Notes: generated from the sequence alone by a model not told the origin. DNA of 64,000 bases from Sphingobium sufflavum (GCF_021403115.1 NZ_JAJSSH010000006.1:1-64000), one strand, 5' to 3'; positions 17,702 to 29,765 are shown, counted from the stretch's first letter. Program-made: numbers and translations.

Positions 17702-19788
17702 CAGCGCGCAATGGCCCAGGTTGTCGCAGCGGCGAGGCCGATCAGCATCACCAGCGCATAGGAATAGAGATAGCCGGTCTGGAGCCGACGGGTGACTTTA
17801 CCGCCCTGCACGACCAGCGCCGCCAGACCATTGGGTCCGAAGCGGTCGATCGTGCCCTGGTCGCCGCCCTTCCAGAAGATGCGACCGAGGAAGAAGGCGG
17901 GCTTGACGAAGAGATGGTTGTACAGCTCGTCGAAATACCATTTGTTGAGCAGGAAGTCGTACAGAACGCTCCACTGCGCCGTGAACCGCGCGGGCCAGTC
18001 GGTGTGCTTGATATAGCTCAGCCATGCGAGAACCAGGCCGGTCAGCATCACCGCGAACGGCGTCCACTTGACCCACGTCGGCACTTCATGCGCGGCGTGC
18101 ATCAGATGTGCGTCGAAGAACAGCGACCCGCGCCAGAACCCTGCCCCCTCTTCCGCACCGACAAAGGCATGGTGGAAGGCAAGGCCGCCGAACACCGCGC
18201 CGACCGTCAGGACGATGAGCGGGACGAGCATGGGCAGCGGGCTTTCATGCGGGTGATAGCCGCCCGAACCCGTCGTATCAACGAAATGGGCATCGGTCAC
18301 GCCATGGGCGTCATGCGCATGATTGTCTGCATGGGCATGGGCATGGTCGTCATGTTCGTCCGCCGGATGATCGTGATGATCGCCGTGCAGCGCATGTTGG
18401 ATATGCTCGCTCTCCGCCCAGCGCGGCCTGCCGAAGAAGGTCAGGAAGATCAGCCGCCAGCTGTAGAAGCTGGTCAGCAGAGCCGCAAGCGCGCCGACGA
18501 AGAACGCCCCCGTGCCATGACCGCCTGCCGCATAGGCGCTCTCCAGGATCGCATCCTTGGAGAAGAAGCCCGCAAAGCCCAGCGAGGTGCCGGGGATGCC
18601 GACGCCCGTGATGGCCAGCGTGCCAAGCAGCATCGCCCAATAGGTCAGCGGGATGCTTTTGCGCAGGCCGCCATAGTAACGCATGTCCTGCTCATGGTGC
18701 ATCGCATGGATGACCGAACCGGCGCACAGGAACAACAGCGCCTTGAAGAAGGCATGGGTCAGCAGGTGGAACATCGCCGCGCCATAGGCGCCAACGCCCG
18801 CCGCAAAGAACATATAGCCGAGCTGCGAACAGGTCGAATAGGCGATCACCCGCTTGATGTCGTTCTGCACCGTGCCGATGGTGGCGGCAAAGATGCAGGT
18901 CGCTGCACCGACGATGGTCACGACCGAGGTCGCGACTTCGCTCGTCTCGAACAGGGGTGACAGGCGGCACACCATGAAGACGCCAGCGGTCACCATGGTC
19001 GCGGCGTGGATCAGCGCCGACACCGGGGTCGGGCCTTCCATCGCGTCCGGCAGCCAGGTGTGCAGGCCGAGCTGCGCCGACTTGCCCATCGCGCCGAGGA
19101 ACAGCAGCAGGCAGAGCACCGTCATCGTGTCGAAACGGCCACCCAGGAAACCAATGGTTGAACCGGCCATCGACGGCGCGGCTTCGAGGATATCGGGGAT
19201 CGAGATGGTGCCGAACACCAGATAGACGCCGAAGATACCCATCATGAAGCCAAGGTCGCCGACGCGGTTGACCACGAACGCCTTGATCGCGGCGGCGCTG
19301 GCGCTGGGTTTCTTGAACCAGAAGCCGATCAGCAAGTAGGACGCAAGACCCACCCCTTCCCAGCCAAAGAACATCTGGAGCAGGTTGTTAGCCGTCACCA
19401 GCATCAGCATGGCGAAGGTGAACAGCGACAGATAGGCGAAGAAGCGCGGCTGGTCCGGGTCTTCCGCCATATAGCTCCAGCTATACAGGTGGACGAGCGC
19501 GGAAACGCTGGTGATGACGATCAGCATCGTCGCGGTCAGCGTATCGACGCGCAGCGCCCAGGCGACGTCGAACGTGCCCGAACGGATCCAGGTGAAAGCG
19601 GGAGCAACGATGGCCTCGCTATCCCCCAGCCAGAAGCCGAGGAAGATGCTCCAGCTCAGCGCGCAGGCGATGAACAGTGCGCCCGTCGTCACGGTCTTGG
19701 CGACGGTGTTACCGATGATGCGGTTGCCCAGCCCCGCGAACAGGGCCGCCAGCAACGGCAGCAGGACGATGAAATAGATTGCCGACAC
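17701..19788 (-). CDS. nuoL: NADH-quinone oxidoreductase subunit L
   Basis: 695 residues, the largest antiporter-like subunit of complex I. It has the usual 14-helix core plus the long lateral helix and C-terminal helices. Core motifs are [38 protein letters not shown] and [19 protein letters not shown] histidine-rich stretch ([20 protein letters not shown], about 460-480) lies in a loop after the core and could bind metal; such loops are common in alphaproteobacterial NuoL. The gene follows nuoK after a 7-base gap. Confidence 0.96.
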   Translation of the reverse strand: MSAIYFIVLLPLLAALFAGLGNRIIGNTVAKTVTTGALFIACALSWSIFLGFWLGDSEAIVAPAFTWIRSGTFDVAWALRVDTLTATMLIVITSVSALVHLYSWSYMAEDPDQPRFFAYLSLFTFAMLMLVTANNLLQMFFGWEGVGLASYLLIGFWFKKPSASAAAIKAFVVNRVGDLGFMMGIFGVYLVFGTISIPDILEAAPSMAGSTIGFLGGRFDTMTVLCLLLFLGAMGKSAQLGLHTWLPDAMEGPTPVSALIHAATMVTAGVFMVCRLSPLFETSEVATSVVTIVGAATCIFAATIGTVQNDIKRVIAYSTCSQLGYMFFAAGVGAYGAAMFHLLTHAFFKALLFLCAGSVIHAMHHEQDMRYYGGLRKSIPLTYWAMLLGTLAITGVGIPGTSLGFAGFFSKDAILESAYAAGGHGTGAFFVGALAALLTSFYSWRLIFLTFFGRPRWAESEHIQHALHGDHHDHPADEHDDHAHAHADNHAHDAHGVTDAHFVDTTGSGGYHPHESPLPMLVPLIVLTVGAVFGGLAFHHAFVGAEEGAGFWRGSLFFDAHLMHAAHEVPTWVKWTPFAVMLTGLVLAWLSYIKHTDWPARFTAQWSVLYDFLLNKWYFDELYNHLFVKPAFFLGRIFWKGGDQGTIDRFGPNGLAALVVQGGKVTRRLQTGYLYSYALVMLIGLAAATTWAIAR

Positions 19789-19795
19789 CGCCCGC

Positions 19796-20101
19796 TTACC
19801 CCTTCATTCGGTTGACGTCGTCAACGGCAATGGTGCCGCGAGCGCGGAAATAGATGACAAGGATGGCAAGACCGATGGCCGCCTCACCCGCCGCGACGGT
19901 CAGCACGAACATGCTGAACACCTGCCCCACCAGATCGCCCAGAAAGGCGCTGAAGGCGACAAGGTTGATGTTCACGCTCAGCAGGATCAACTCAATCGAC
20001 ATCAGGATGATGATGATGTTCTTGCGGTTGATGAAGATGCCCAGCACGCCCAGCATGAACAGGGTGGCGCTGACGATCAGATAATGGACGAGACCAATCA
20101 C
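19796..20101 (-). CDS. nuoK: NADH-quinone oxidoreductase subunit K
   Basis: 101 residues with three hydrophobic helices, the usual length for NuoK. The second helix holds [18 protein letters not shown] with the conserved glutamate of the proton path, and the third holds [14 protein letters not shown] with the other. The ATG overlaps the nuoJ stop in ATGA. It forms part of the membrane arm of complex I. Confidence 0.96.
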   Translation of the reverse strand: MIGLVHYLIVSATLFMLGVLGIFINRKNIIIILMSIELILLSVNINLVAFSAFLGDLVGQVFSMFVLTVAAGEAAIGLAILVIYFRARGTIAVDDVNRMKG

Positions 20102-20709
20102 AGCTCGACCCCCTGCCCTGTGGGCTGATTGATGTTGCGGACGGCATCCTGCGGACGACGACGGTTCTGCTTGTCGATATTCTGACCGCGCACGCCGCCA
20201 CGGGTGCGGTGCGTCAGCACGATCGCGCCGATCAGCGCGACGAGCAGGACAAGGCCTGCCGCCTCGAACAAGAAGATGTAGCGCGTGTACAGCAGCGTGC
20301 CGATCTGCTCGATATTGGGGGCCTCATGGCCGATCGGCGCGGCGCGGTTCGCAAGCTGCAACGGCCCGGCCTTCCACGCGGCGGCGCCGAACACGATCTC
20401 TGCCAGCAGGATCAGGCCGATCAGCACGCCGAACGGCAGATATTCCACGAAACCGGCGCGCAGTTCGGCAAAGTCGATGTCCAGCATCATGACCACGAAA
20501 AGGAACAGCACCGCGACCGCGCCCACATAGACGATGACCAGCAGCATGGCGATGAACTCCGCGCCCAGCATCAGCATCAGGCCCGCCGCATTGAAGAAGG
20601 CGAGGATCAGCCACAGCACGCTATGGACCGGGTTGCGCGCGAAAATCGTCAGCGCACCGCTCGCCACCACGAAGGCGGCAAAGAGGTAAAAGGCTAGAAC
20701 GTGAATCAC
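20098..20709 (-). CDS. nuoJ: NADH-quinone oxidoreductase subunit J
   Basis: 203 residues, five transmembrane helices in the first 170 residues, then a short polar tail. Helix 3 has the conserved [20 protein letters not shown]. NuoJ lies next to NuoK and NuoA and forms part of the coupling path between the quinone site and the pump modules. The frame is open to 20829, but the family begins at [10 protein letters not shown], so the GTG at 20709 is taken as the start. It is 68 bases from nuoI, the widest gap within this part of the operon. Confidence 0.94.
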   Translation of the reverse strand: MIHVLAFYLFAAFVVASGALTIFARNPVHSVLWLILAFFNAAGLMLMLGAEFIAMLLVIVYVGAVAVLFLFVVMMLDIDFAELRAGFVEYLPFGVLIGLILLAEIVFGAAAWKAGPLQLANRAAPIGHEAPNIEQIGTLLYTRYIFLFEAAGLVLLVALIGAIVLTHRTRGGVRGQNIDKQNRRRPQDAVRNINQPTGQGVEL

Positions 20710-20777
20710 TGGACGGTCATCCCCCTGGCGGGTTCCCTGAAAAGCATGCTGGCCCGATAAACCATGCGGCTCGCGCC

Positions 20778-21263
20778 TTAACGGTAGGGCGCATCGGCGG
20801 CAAGATTTGCCGCGATCGCCCGCTCCCACTTGTCGCCATTGGCGAGCAGTTTCGACTTGTCATAGATGAGTTCTTCGCGGGTTTCCGTGGCGAACTCGAA
20901 ATTCGGACCCTCGACGATGGCGTCCACCGGGCAGGCTTCCTGACAGAAGCCGCAATAGATGCACTTGGTCATGTCGATGTCGTAGCGCGTCGTGCGGCGG
21001 CTACCATCGGCACGCGGTTGCGCCTCGATGGTGATCGCCTGCGCCGGGCAGATCGCCTCGCACAGCTTGCACGCGATGCAGCGTTCCTCGCCATTGGCGT
21101 AGCGGCGCAGTGCATGCTCGCCGCGAAAGCGGGGCGAGATCGGGTTCTTCTCGAACGGATAGTTGATCGTCGCCTTGGGCTTGAAGAAATATTTCAAGGT
21201 CAGCCAATGCGCCTTCACAAACTCCCAGAGCGTGAAGGACTTGATGATATGGGCGACGCTCAT
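20778..21263 (-). CDS. nuoI: NADH-quinone oxidoreductase subunit I
   Basis: 161 residues. Two 4Fe-4S ferredoxin motifs, [16 protein letters not shown] and [16 protein letters not shown], hold clusters N6a and N6b that pass electrons toward NuoB. The N-terminal helix ([15 protein letters not shown]) docks on the membrane arm. The length is typical for alphaproteobacteria. The start overlaps the nuoH stop by 4 bases. Confidence 0.97.
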   Translation of the reverse strand: MSVAHIIKSFTLWEFVKAHWLTLKYFFKPKATINYPFEKNPISPRFRGEHALRRYANGEERCIACKLCEAICPAQAITIEAQPRADGSRRTTRYDIDMTKCIYCGFCQEACPVDAIVEGPNFEFATETREELIYDKSKLLANGDKWERAIAANLAADAPYR

Positions 21264-22309
21264 GCACCGGCTCCGTAACGAGTAAGCATCAGGAACCCGC
21301 TGACGATCACCACGAACGCCAGCGACAGCGGCAGGAAGATTTTCCAGCCCAGACGCATCAGCTGGTCATAGCGATAGCGGGGAACGGTCGCCTTCACCCA
21401 GGAGAAGACGAAGAAGAAGAACAGGATCTTGGCGAACAGCCAGATGATGCCCGGCACCCAATAGAGCGGCGCCCAGTCGAACGGCGGCAGATAGCCACCC
21501 CAGAACAGGATCGCGTTCAGCGCGCACATCAGGATGACGTTGGCATATTCGCCCAGCCAGTAGAGCGCGAAGGCCATCGACGAATATTCGGTCTGATAGC
21601 CCGCGACCAGCTCCGATTCCGCCTCGGTCAGATCGAACGGCGCACGCGCGGTTTCGGCCATGGAGGAAATCAGGAAGACGATCGACATCGGGAACAGCAG
21701 CGGGTTGAAGCCATTGCCGTTCAGAAAGCCATAATAGCCCTTCTGGCTCGCCACGATCTCGCTGAGGTTGAAGCTGCCCGCCCACAGGACGACGGAGATC
21801 AGCACGAAGCCGATGGAAACTTCATAGGAGATCATCTGCGCCGACGCGCGGATCGCGGAGAAGAAAGGGTATTTGGAGTTGGACGCCCAACCCGCGAGGA
21901 TGACGCCATAGACGCCCAGCGAACTGATCGCGAGGATGTAGAGCAGGCCGACATTGATGTCCGCCAGCACCACACCGACCTGAAACGGGATCACCGCCCA
22001 CGCCATCAGCGCCACCGTGAAGGTGATGATCGGCGCGATCAGGAACAGCACCCGGTTCGACGCCGACGGGATGATGGTTTCCTGAAGGAAGACCTTGAGA
22101 CCGTCCGCGAACGACTGGAGCAGGCCGAAGGGACCGACTACGTTGGGGCCACGACGCAGCGCCATCGCCGCCCAGATCTTGCGATCCGCATAGATGATCA
22201 TCGCGACCGCCAGCATCAGCGGCAGGGCGATGACAAGGATACCGATGATCGTCGACAGCAGCCATGCGCCTTCGAACGGCAGGCCCAGGGACTGGAAGAA
22301 ACTGGTCAT
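21260..22309 (-). CDS. nuoH: NADH-quinone oxidoreductase subunit H
   Basis: 349 residues, eight transmembrane helices. NuoH forms much of the quinone-binding tunnel. Conserved stretches are [40 protein letters not shown] and the C-terminal [13 protein letters not shown]. The ATG at 22309 overlaps the nuoG stop in ATGA; the frame extends further up but only inside nuoG. Confidence 0.96.
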   Translation of the reverse strand: MTSFFQSLGLPFEGAWLLSTIIGILVIALPLMLAVAMIIYADRKIWAAMALRRGPNVVGPFGLLQSFADGLKVFLQETIIPSASNRVLFLIAPIITFTVALMAWAVIPFQVGVVLADINVGLLYILAISSLGVYGVILAGWASNSKYPFFSAIRASAQMISYEVSIGFVLISVVLWAGSFNLSEIVASQKGYYGFLNGNGFNPLLFPMSIVFLISSMAETARAPFDLTEAESELVAGYQTEYSSMAFALYWLGEYANVILMCALNAILFWGGYLPPFDWAPLYWVPGIIWLFAKILFFFFVFSWVKATVPRYRYDQLMRLGWKIFLPLSLAFVVIVSGFLMLTRYGAGA

Positions 22310-24312
22310 TCCGCGGCCTCCGCAAAATCCTGGCCATGGACAAGTTCGGACGAGCAACGCTGCATCGTCGGGCTGGCCCGGCAGATGGCGTTGGTCAGGT
22401 AGAAGTCCTTGATCGGGTGGCCGAACTCCCCGGCGCCGCCAGTCGGCAGCGACGGAACGCTCCAGCCATAGTCCGCCAGCCCTTCCACGCCCAGCGCAGG
22501 CACAGCGGCGACCATAGCGGCGCGCAAAGCCTCGAAGCTGTCGAACGGCAGCGTCTTGCCCAGCACGTCGGACAGGGCGCGCAGGATCGTCCAGTCCTCG
22601 CGCGCATCGCCGGGCGCGAACACGGCCTTGTCGCCGCGCTGCACACGCCCTTCGAGGTTCACATAGGTGCCGGGCTTCTCCGCATAGCTCGCGCCGGGCA
22701 GGATGACGTCGGCGGCATGCGCGCCCTTGTCGCCATGATGGCCGACATAGACCTTGAAGCTGCCTTCGAAGGCCGAATAATCGACCTCGTCTGCTCCCAG
22801 CGAGAACAGCAGCTTGGGCGCGGACGCCGCAATCGCCTTGATCCCGCCAGCCGTCGCATAGCCCAGCATCAGGCCGCCCATGCGAGCCGCCGCCATGTGC
22901 AGGACATTATAACCGTTCCAGCCGTCCTTCACGAGGCCCAGCGTCTCGACCAGCGCCAGCGTATCGCCATGCGCGCCATCCTTGGCCAGCACTCCGCCAC
23001 CGACGATGATCGCCGGGCGCTCTGCCTTAGCGAACGCATCCAGCACCACCTGCGGCAGAGCCGCCAGCAGACCCGCGTCATTGCCCAGCCATTCGACCTT
23101 GTAGGTCAGGTCCGTTTCCGGCCCGACGCCAAAAACCTTCGCGCCCTTCTTGATCGCCTTGCGGATGCGCGTGTTGACCAGCGGCGCCTCCCAGCGGAGG
23201 TTCGTGCCGATCAGCAGAACTGCATCCGCCGTCTCGATCCCGGCCAGCGTCGAATTGAAATTCACCGCCGACAGGCTGGACACGTCATATTGGAGGCCGG
23301 TCTGACGGCCTTCCAACTGCGTCCCGCCCAGCGCATGCACCAGTTCGCGCGCGGCGAACATCGTCTCGGCGTCGAGCAGGTCGCCCGCCACCGCCGCGAC
23401 CGAACCGCCATGCTGGACGGCTGCAATGGCCGCAAAAGCCTCGTCCCATGTTACAGGCACCAGCTTGCCATCCTTGCGGACGAACGGCCGGTCGAGCCGC
23501 TTGCGGACCAGACCGTCGACGACATGCCGCGTCTTGTCGCTCGCCCATTCCTCGTTCACGTCATCGTTGACGCGCGGCAGCGAACGCAGCACCTGACGGC
23601 CCCGGCTGTCGAGCCGGATGTTGGTGCCGACCGCGTCCATCACGTCGATGGCCAGCGTCTTCTTCAGTTCCCACGGACGCGCCTCGAACGCATAGGGACG
23701 GCTGGTCAGCGCGCCGACCGGGCACAGATCGACCACATTACCGGACAGTTCGCTCTGCGCGGCCTTCTCCAGATAGGTGGTGATCTGCATGCCCTCGCCG
23801 CGCCCGATCGCGCCGATTTCCGGCACGCCCGCGACTTCCTCGGCAAAGCGCACGCAGCGGGTGCACTGGATGCAGCGGGTCATGACGGTCTTCACCACCG
23901 GACCCATATATTTCTCGGTCACGGCCCGCTTATGCTCATGATAGCGGCTCTTGCCCTTGCCATAGGCAACGGACTGGTCCTGCAAATCACATTCGCCGCC
24001 CTGATCGCAGATTGGGCAGTCAAGCGGGTGGTTGATGAGGAGAAACTCCATCACCCCTTCGCGGGCCTTCTTCACCATCGGCGTGTTGGTGAAGATTTCC
24101 TGATTCTCGGCGGCGGGCAGCGCACACGATGCCTGCGGCTTGGGCGGCCCCGGCTTCACTTCGACCAGGCACATGCGGCAATTGCCCGCGATGGACAGGC
24201 GCTCATGATAGCAGAAGCGCGGGATTTCCTTGCCCGCGATCTCGCACGCCTGAAGGACAGTGGCGCCTGCGGGAACTTCCAGCTCTACGCCGTCGACTTT
24301 GACTTTAGGCAT
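22306..24312 (-). CDS. nuoG: NADH-quinone oxidoreductase subunit G
   Basis: 668 residues. The N-terminal part has the 2Fe-2S motif ([15 protein letters not shown]), the His-ligated and cysteine-ligated clusters ([26 protein letters not shown]) and then a molybdopterin-oxidoreductase-like domain that carries no cofactor in complex I. It belongs to the peripheral NADH-oxidising arm. The ATG at 24312 ([16 protein letters not shown]) is chosen as the conserved family start. It follows nuoF by one base. Confidence 0.96.
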   Translation of the reverse strand: MPKVKVDGVELEVPAGATVLQACEIAGKEIPRFCYHERLSIAGNCRMCLVEVKPGPPKPQASCALPAAENQEIFTNTPMVKKAREGVMEFLLINHPLDCPICDQGGECDLQDQSVAYGKGKSRYHEHKRAVTEKYMGPVVKTVMTRCIQCTRCVRFAEEVAGVPEIGAIGRGEGMQITTYLEKAAQSELSGNVVDLCPVGALTSRPYAFEARPWELKKTLAIDVMDAVGTNIRLDSRGRQVLRSLPRVNDDVNEEWASDKTRHVVDGLVRKRLDRPFVRKDGKLVPVTWDEAFAAIAAVQHGGSVAAVAGDLLDAETMFAARELVHALGGTQLEGRQTGLQYDVSSLSAVNFNSTLAGIETADAVLLIGTNLRWEAPLVNTRIRKAIKKGAKVFGVGPETDLTYKVEWLGNDAGLLAALPQVVLDAFAKAERPAIIVGGGVLAKDGAHGDTLALVETLGLVKDGWNGYNVLHMAAARMGGLMLGYATAGGIKAIAASAPKLLFSLGADEVDYSAFEGSFKVYVGHHGDKGAHAADVILPGASYAEKPGTYVNLEGRVQRGDKAVFAPGDAREDWTILRALSDVLGKTLPFDSFEALRAAMVAAVPALGVEGLADYGWSVPSLPTGGAGEFGHPIKDFYLTNAICRASPTMQRCSSELVHGQDFAEAAE

Positions 24313-24313
24313 A

Positions 24314-25645
24314 TTATTCCGCTGCCTCCACCAAGGGGCCACGCTTGTCAGCGATACGCTGCTCGATTTCCGGGCGGAAATGCTTGATCAGGCCCTGGAT
24401 CGGCCATGCCGCCGCGTCGCCCAGCGCGCAGATGGTATGGCCCTCGACCTGCTTGGTCACGTCATAGAGCATGTCGATTTCCGACACGTCCGCCTCGCCG
24501 GTGCGAAGCCGCTCCATCACGCGCCACATCCAGCCGGTGCCTTCGCGGCACGGCGTGCACTGACCGCAGCTCTCATGCTTGTAGAAATAGGACAGCCGGC
24601 TGATCGCGCGGACAATGTCGGTCGACTTGTCCATCACGATGACGGCGGCGGTGCCAAGACCGGAACCCAGCGCTTTCAACCCGTCGAAATCCATCGGCGC
24701 GTCGCGGATTTGCCGCGCGGGCACCAGCGGCACCGACGAGCCACCGGGGATCACCGCGAGGAGGTTGTCCCAACCGCCGCGGATACCGCCGCAATGCTTC
24801 TCGATCAGCTCCTCAAAGCTGATGCCCATGGACTCTTCGACGACGCAGGGCTTGTTCACATGGCCGCTGATCTGGAACAGCTTGGTGCCCTTGTTCCCCT
24901 CGCGGCCAAAGCTGTTGAACCACTCCGGCCCGCGCCGCAGGATCGTCGGCGACACCGCGATGCTCTCGACATTGTTCACCGTCGTCGGGCAGCCATAGAG
25001 GCCCGCGCCCGCCGGGAACGGCGGCTTCAGGCGAGGCTGGCCCTTCTTGCCCTCGATGCTCTCGATCTGCGCGGTTTCCTCGCCGCAGATATAGGCGCCC
25101 GCGCCGCGATGCACGAACACGTCGAAATCATAGCCCGAACCACAGGCATTCTTGCCGAGGAAGCCCCGGTCATAGGCCTGCTGCACTGCGGCGAAGAGCA
25201 CCTTCGCCTCATAGATGAACTCGCCGCGGATGTAGATATAGGCCGCGCGCGCGCGCATCGCGAAACCGGCGATCAGCGCGCCCTCGATCAGCTTGTGCGG
25301 ATCGTGGCGGATGATTTCGCGGTCCTTGCACGAACCCGGCTCGGACTCGTCGGCGTTGATGACCAGGAAGCTGGGACGGCCATCCTTGCTTTCCTTGGGC
25401 ATGAAGCTCCACTTCATGCCGGTCGGGAAGCCCGCGCCGCCACGGCCGCGCAGGTTGGACGCCTTGATCCTGTCGATGATCGCGTCCTGGCCGATCTCCA
25501 TCAGCGCCTTGGTATTGTCCCAGTCGCCGCGCTTCATTGCGGCGTCGATGCCCCAGTCCTGAAAGCCATGGACGTTGGTGAAGATGCGGTCCTTGTCGGA
25601 CAGCGGGCCGACAAAGGGTGCGGGGGCTGGTGCTGCATCGCTCAT
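24314..25645 (-). CDS. nuoF: NADH-quinone oxidoreductase subunit F
   Basis: 443 residues. NuoF binds NADH and FMN and carries the first 4Fe-4S cluster. The FMN/NADH site is seen as [19 protein letters not shown] and [20 protein letters not shown]; the cluster site is [15 protein letters not shown] with a later cysteine in [13 protein letters not shown]. The start at 25645 overlaps the nuoE stop by 4 bases. Confidence 0.97.
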   Translation of the reverse strand: MSDAAPAPAPFVGPLSDKDRIFTNVHGFQDWGIDAAMKRGDWDNTKALMEIGQDAIIDRIKASNLRGRGGAGFPTGMKWSFMPKESKDGRPSFLVINADESEPGSCKDREIIRHDPHKLIEGALIAGFAMRARAAYIYIRGEFIYEAKVLFAAVQQAYDRGFLGKNACGSGYDFDVFVHRGAGAYICGEETAQIESIEGKKGQPRLKPPFPAGAGLYGCPTTVNNVESIAVSPTILRRGPEWFNSFGREGNKGTKLFQISGHVNKPCVVEESMGISFEELIEKHCGGIRGGWDNLLAVIPGGSSVPLVPARQIRDAPMDFDGLKALGSGLGTAAVIVMDKSTDIVRAISRLSYFYKHESCGQCTPCREGTGWMWRVMERLRTGEADVSEIDMLYDVTKQVEGHTICALGDAAAWPIQGLIKHFRPEIEQRIADKRGPLVEAAE

Positions 25646-26325
25646 GCGCGCGCTCCTTCGTTCCACTGGCCACGATAATCGTGGTTCTCGGACACCATTT
25701 CCTTGAGGGTGGTCGGGCCACCTTCCGGCGCGCTCGTCTGCCGGTCGATCTGGGGACCGATCTTCGGCTGGCCACCGGCGGCAAGCGTTTCCAGCACCGC
25801 CGTCATCGTCTCATAGGTCAGGTCTTCGTAATTATCGTCGTTGATCTGAACCATCGGTGCGTTGGCGCAGGCGCCCAGACACTCGACCTCGTTCAGCGTG
25901 AACAGGCCGTCCGGCGTCGTGCCGCCCTTGATCAGGCCCTTGTTCTTGCACGCGGCCAGCACGTCGTCTGACCCGCGCAGCATGCACGGCGTCGTGCCGC
26001 ACACCTGCACATGGAAACGGCCGACCGGCGCGAGGTTGTACATGGTGTAAAAGGTCGCGACCTCATACACCCGCATATAGGGCATATCGAGTTGGTCGCC
26101 GATATATTCCATCACCGGCACGGGCAGCCAGCCCTGCGTCTGCGTCTCCGCCCCCACCTGCCGCTGGGCGAGGTCGAGCAGCGGCATTACCGCCGACTGC
26201 TGCCGTCCGTCGGGATAGCGCGCGATGACGACCTTGGCCTGCTCTGCATTCTCCGCCGTCCAGGCAAAGCTGCCCCAGCGTGCGCGAACCTCCGCCTCGT
26301 CGGGAATCTGGGGTGCGTCGGCCAT
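25642..26325 (-). CDS. nuoE: NADH-quinone oxidoreductase subunit E
   Basis: 227 residues. A thioredoxin-like 2Fe-2S subunit with cluster cysteines in [14 protein letters not shown] and [14 protein letters not shown]. The region after about residue 175 (the [20 protein letters not shown] stretch) is a polar tail, common in alphaproteobacterial NuoE. The start overlaps the stop of the NTF2-like gene by one base (TAATG). Confidence 0.96.
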   Translation of the reverse strand: MADAPQIPDEAEVRARWGSFAWTAENAEQAKVVIARYPDGRQQSAVMPLLDLAQRQVGAETQTQGWLPVPVMEYIGDQLDMPYMRVYEVATFYTMYNLAPVGRFHVQVCGTTPCMLRGSDDVLAACKNKGLIKGGTTPDGLFTLNEVECLGACANAPMVQINDDNYEDLTYETMTAVLETLAAGGQPKIGPQIDRQTSAPEGGPTTLKEMVSENHDYRGQWNEGARA

Positions 26326-26693
26326 TAGCGGATGAACTCCACGCGCGACACCTTGTCGCCTTCGAAGGAATAGACGGCGATCACCTCAAACGGCTCGACC
26401 AGCGCCGACCCGTCGGAAGCCGGTCCGCGCGTCACATATTCGCGGAACAGCACATAGTCGCCGATGGCCTGCTTCTCGCGGATTTCGGCCTTGTTCTGCG
26501 GCCACACCTTGAACGCTGCGGCGAGGCCGGAGCGTGTACCCTCTCGGCCCTCGCGGATCACCGCGCCGCGATAGGTCGCCTCGGACGCTTCTTCGGTCAT
26601 AAAACCGACATAGGCGTCCACATCCTGTGCGTTATAGGCCGCGATCATGGCCTCCGCGATGGCAACGCGGTCAATGACGTCTGCCGTACTCAA
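26325..26693 (-). CDS. NTF2/SnoaL-like protein embedded in the nuo operon
   Basis: 122 residues matching the NTF2-like alpha+beta cone fold: an N-terminal helix with [20 protein letters not shown], then strands containing [20 protein letters not shown] and VSRVEFIR at the end. Such proteins are often hydrolases, isomerases or ligand-binding partners. No catalytic set is clear here. The TTG at 26693 is chosen because GGGGAG lies 8 bases upstream and it overlaps the nuoD stop as TTGA; a GTG at 26702 is an alternative. It sits between nuoD and nuoE with overlaps on both sides, so it is certainly co-expressed with complex I, which has no such subunit in standard models. Confidence 0.8.
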   Translation of the reverse strand: MSTADVIDRVAIAEAMIAAYNAQDVDAYVGFMTEEASEATYRGAVIREGREGTRSGLAAAFKVWPQNKAEIREKQAIGDYVLFREYVTRGPASDGSALVEPFEVIAVYSFEGDKVSRVEFIR

Positions 26694-27925
26694 CGGTCGC
26701 ACTCCCCGAAAACAATATCCATCGCGCCCAGAACGGCGGTGGTGTCGGCCAGCATGTGGCCCTTCAACATGAAATCCATCGCCTGCAAATGGCTGAAGGC
26801 CGTCGGCCTGATCTTGCAGCGATAGGGTTTGTTCGACCCGTCGCTGACCAGATACACACCGAACTCACCCTTGGGGCTTTCGGTCGCGACATAGACCTCG
26901 CCGGCGGGCACATGGAAGCCCTCGGTGTACAGCTTGAAGTGATGGATCAGCGCCTCCATCGACTGCTTCATCTCCCCGCGCTTGGGCGGGGATACCTTGC
27001 GGTCGAAACTGGCGATGGGGCCTTCTGGCATGTCGTTCAGGCACTGCTTCATGATGCGCGCGGACTGGCGCACTTCCTCGACGCGGACCATGAACCGGTC
27101 GTAACAGTCGAACTGCGTACCCACCGGCACGTCGAACTCGACCCGGTCATAGGCGTCATAGGGCTGCGACTTGCGAATATCCCAGGGGATGCCGCTGCCG
27201 CGGATCATCGGGCCGGAGAAGCCCCACTTCAGCGCGTCTTCCTTGCTCACCACGGCGATGTCGACGTTGCGCTGCTTGAAGATGCGGTTATCCGCCACCA
27301 GCGAAATCGCATCCTCGAACAGGCGCGGCAGGCGGTCGTCCAGCCAGTCGCCAATGTCAGTCAGCAGCTTGAGCGGCACGTCCTGATGCACGCCACCGGG
27401 CCGGAAATAGGCGCTGTGCATGCGCGCGCCCGATGCCCGCTCGAAGAAATTGAGGCAATCCTCGCGGATTTCGAACAGCCACAGGTTCGGCGTCATCGCG
27501 CCCACGTCCATCACATGCGACCCAAGGTTGAGCATGTGATTGCAGATGCGCGTCAGCTCCGCGAAGAACACGCGCAGATATTGCGCGCGCAGCGGCACTT
27601 CCAGGTTCAGCAGCTTCTCGATCGCCAGCACATAGCTATGCTCCATGCCCAGCGGCGAGCAATAGTCGAGCCGGTCGAAATAGGGCAGCGCCTGCAAATA
27701 GGTCTTATACTCGATCAGCTTCTCGGTGCCGCGATGGAGCAGGCCGACATGCGGGTCGCACCGCTCCACGATCTCGCCGTCCAGTTCCATGACGAGGCGG
27801 AGCACGCCATGCGCGGCGGGATGCTGCGGACCGAAGTTGATCGTGTAGTTCTGGATTTCCGTGTCGCCGACCGTCGGATCGTCCGCGTTCAGCACATGGT
27901 CCAGCTTTTCGACATAGTCGGACAT
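26690..27925 (-). CDS. nuoD: NADH-quinone oxidoreductase subunit D
   Basis: 411 residues, the 49-kDa homologue that forms the quinone site together with NuoB. Family marks: [35 protein letters not shown], the [11 protein letters not shown] segment, and the C-terminal [15 protein letters not shown]. It belongs to the hydrogenase large-subunit superfamily but has lost the nickel-binding cysteines, as normal. The ATG overlaps the nuoC stop by one base. Confidence 0.97.
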   Translation of the reverse strand: MSDYVEKLDHVLNADDPTVGDTEIQNYTINFGPQHPAAHGVLRLVMELDGEIVERCDPHVGLLHRGTEKLIEYKTYLQALPYFDRLDYCSPLGMEHSYVLAIEKLLNLEVPLRAQYLRVFFAELTRICNHMLNLGSHVMDVGAMTPNLWLFEIREDCLNFFERASGARMHSAYFRPGGVHQDVPLKLLTDIGDWLDDRLPRLFEDAISLVADNRIFKQRNVDIAVVSKEDALKWGFSGPMIRGSGIPWDIRKSQPYDAYDRVEFDVPVGTQFDCYDRFMVRVEEVRQSARIMKQCLNDMPEGPIASFDRKVSPPKRGEMKQSMEALIHHFKLYTEGFHVPAGEVYVATESPKGEFGVYLVSDGSNKPYRCKIRPTAFSHLQAMDFMLKGHMLADTTAVLGAMDIVFGECDR

Positions 27926-28698
27926 TATTTGCTCTCCCCCGGCTTGGCGGGCGGGGTGTCATCGGCCTTGGCAGCAGACGTCTCGGCGGCCTTCGTGTTC
28001 GCAGGCTCACCGGCGCCGGTAACGGCCTTCGTCTCGGTGGTCTTGGGCGTCGCTGGCGGAGGCGCGGGAGGCGGCGTCGGCGCGGCGGCCTTCTCGTCAC
28101 CCGGCAGGATATATTCCGCACCTTCCCATGGCGACATGAAGTCGAAGCTGCGGAAGTCCTGCGCCAGCTTTACCGGCTCATAGACGACGCGCTTCTGGTC
28201 TTCCGAATAGCGCAGTTCGACATAGCCGGTCAGCGGAAAGTCCTTGCGCTGCGGATGCCCCTTGAAACCATAGTCGGTCAGGATGCGGCGCAGGTCGGTG
28301 TTGCCGGAGAAGAGCACACCATACATGTCGAACACCTCACGCTCCAGCCAGCCCGCGACGGGCCAGATGTGCGTGACGGTTGGTACCGGCTGATTCTCGT
28401 CAGTCGAGACCTTCACCCGCAGGCGATGGTTCTTGGTGATACTGAGCAGGTGATAGACGACCTCGAAACGCTCGGCGCGCTCCGGGTAATCGACGCCCGC
28501 AATCTCCATCAGTTGCTGATAGGCGAACTGGTCGCGCAGGACGATCATGGTGTCCGCCACCGCGTCGCGCGCCACGGTCAGCGAAACCTCGAAATGCTCG
28601 TCGACCACATCCAGCACGACCGCGCCCAGCGCCGCACGCAGGGCGTCGGCCAGACCGTCGATGGGCTGAACGCGAGGGGCAGAATGCACGCTGCTCAT
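27925..28698 (-). CDS. nuoC: NADH-quinone oxidoreductase subunit C with low-complexity tail
   Basis: 257 residues. The 30-kDa subunit is recognised by [39 protein letters not shown] and [20 protein letters not shown] sequence. The core ends near LPGDE. The last 54 residues (about 204-257) are Pro/Ala/Thr/Lys-rich and disordered by composition, which is longer than the usual NuoC. The ATG at 28698 overlaps the nuoB stop in ATGA. The tail probably extends from the peripheral arm into the cytoplasm. Confidence 0.94.
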   Translation of the reverse strand: MSSVHSAPRVQPIDGLADALRAALGAVVLDVVDEHFEVSLTVARDAVADTMIVLRDQFAYQQLMEIAGVDYPERAERFEVVYHLLSITKNHRLRVKVSTDENQPVPTVTHIWPVAGWLEREVFDMYGVLFSGNTDLRRILTDYGFKGHPQRKDFPLTGYVELRYSEDQKRVVYEPVKLAQDFRSFDFMSPWEGAEYILPGDEKAAAPTPPPAPPPATPKTTETKAVTGAGEPANTKAAETSAAKADDTPPAKPGESK

Positions 28699-29249
28699 CT
28701 CTCGATGGTTCCTATCCGGCGGATCTTCCGCTGAAGCTGCATGACGCCATAGAGCAGCGCCTCGGCGGTCGGCGGGCAACCGGGGACATAGATGTCCACG
28801 GGCACGATCCGGTCGCAACCGCGCACGACGCTGTAGCTGTAATGATAATAGCCGCCGCCATTGGCGCACGACCCCATGGAGATGACGTATTTCGGCTCCG
28901 ACATCTGGTCATAGACCTTGCGGAGCGCCGGGGCCATCTTGTTGCAGAGGGTGCCCGCGACGATCATCACGTCCGACTGGCGCGGCGATGCGCGCGGGGC
29001 GGCCCCGAACCGCTCCATGTCGTAACGCGGCATGTTGACGTGGATCATCTCCACCGCACAGCACGCCAGGCCAAAGGTCATCCACCACAGCGAGCCGGTA
29101 CGCGCCCACTGGAACAGGTCTTCCGTCGACGTGACGAGGAAGCCCTTGTCGTTGACCTCTCCGGTCAGCGCGTTGAAGAAATCGGCGTCCGGCTGGGTCC
29201 CAACCGGCGGCGCGCCAAGCGTGCCAGGCCGTTCAAGCTCTACTCCCAA
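28695..29249 (-). CDS. nuoB: NADH-quinone oxidoreductase subunit B
   Basis: 184 residues. NuoB carries cluster N2, the last iron-sulfur centre before quinone. The ligands are visible as adjacent Cys63-Cys64 in [10 protein letters not shown], Cys128 in [10 protein letters not shown] and Cys158 in [12 protein letters not shown]. The start is set at TTG 29249 because AAGGGAG lies exactly 7 bases upstream; an in-frame GTG at 29270 lacks a site and would add 7 residues. The TTG start overlaps the nuoA end. Confidence 0.95.
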   Translation of the reverse strand: MGVELERPGTLGAPPVGTQPDADFFNALTGEVNDKGFLVTSTEDLFQWARTGSLWWMTFGLACCAVEMIHVNMPRYDMERFGAAPRASPRQSDVMIVAGTLCNKMAPALRKVYDQMSEPKYVISMGSCANGGGYYHYSYSVVRGCDRIVPVDIYVPGCPPTAEALLYGVMQLQRKIRRIGTIER

Positions 29250-29614
29250 TCGAGTGCTCCCTTCTTCCACGCATAGATGAGGCCGAGGACGAGTTCAAAG
29301 ATGAAGCCCATCATGGTGAGCCACCCCGCCCAGCCAATCTCTTTCAGGCTGACCGCCCAGGGAAAGAGGAAAGCAGCCTCAAGATCGAAAATGATGAACA
29401 GGATCGCGACCAGATAGAAACGCACGTCGAACTGGCTGCGCGGGTCCTCGAACGCGGGAAAGCCGCATTCATATTCGCTGAGCTTCGCCGGGTCCGGCTT
29501 GTGCGCGCCGGTCAGCCGCCCCACCACCATGGGCAGGAACACGAAGGCGCTGGACAGCAAAAGCGCGATGGCCAGAAACAGAAGAATCGGCAGATATTGC
29601 GATAAATCCGGCAA
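29240..29614 (-). CDS. nuoA: NADH-quinone oxidoreductase subunit A
   Basis: 124 residues with three transmembrane helices. Conserved NuoA sequence: [20 protein letters not shown] between helices 1 and 2, then [20 protein letters not shown]. It is the first gene of the complex I operon. The start is a TTG (MPDLSQYLP) with GGGGA 6 bases upstream. Both nuoA and nuoB thus begin with TTG, which may limit their translation. Confidence 0.94.
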   Translation of the reverse strand: MPDLSQYLPILLFLAIALLLSSAFVFLPMVVGRLTGAHKPDPAKLSEYECGFPAFEDPRSQFDVRFYLVAILFIIFDLEAAFLFPWAVSLKEIGWAGWLTMMGFIFELVLGLIYAWKKGALDWE

Positions 29615-29765
29615 AGCGGGTCCCCGAAGCGATCTCGTATGTGGCGCGCTTTAGGACTGCTGCATCTGCGAAGCAAGGGGGCGGGCCACTGAGAATCGCT
29701 CGCAAAACTGGGAAATGTCGGGCATTTTTGACGGGCGGACATAAGGAGCCATCCCGTCACCATTT

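Noticed and set aside
22264-24387. 707-codon open frame on the plus strand opposite nuoG
   Set aside because: Antisense shadow with no recognisable motif; nuoG on the other strand is unambiguous.
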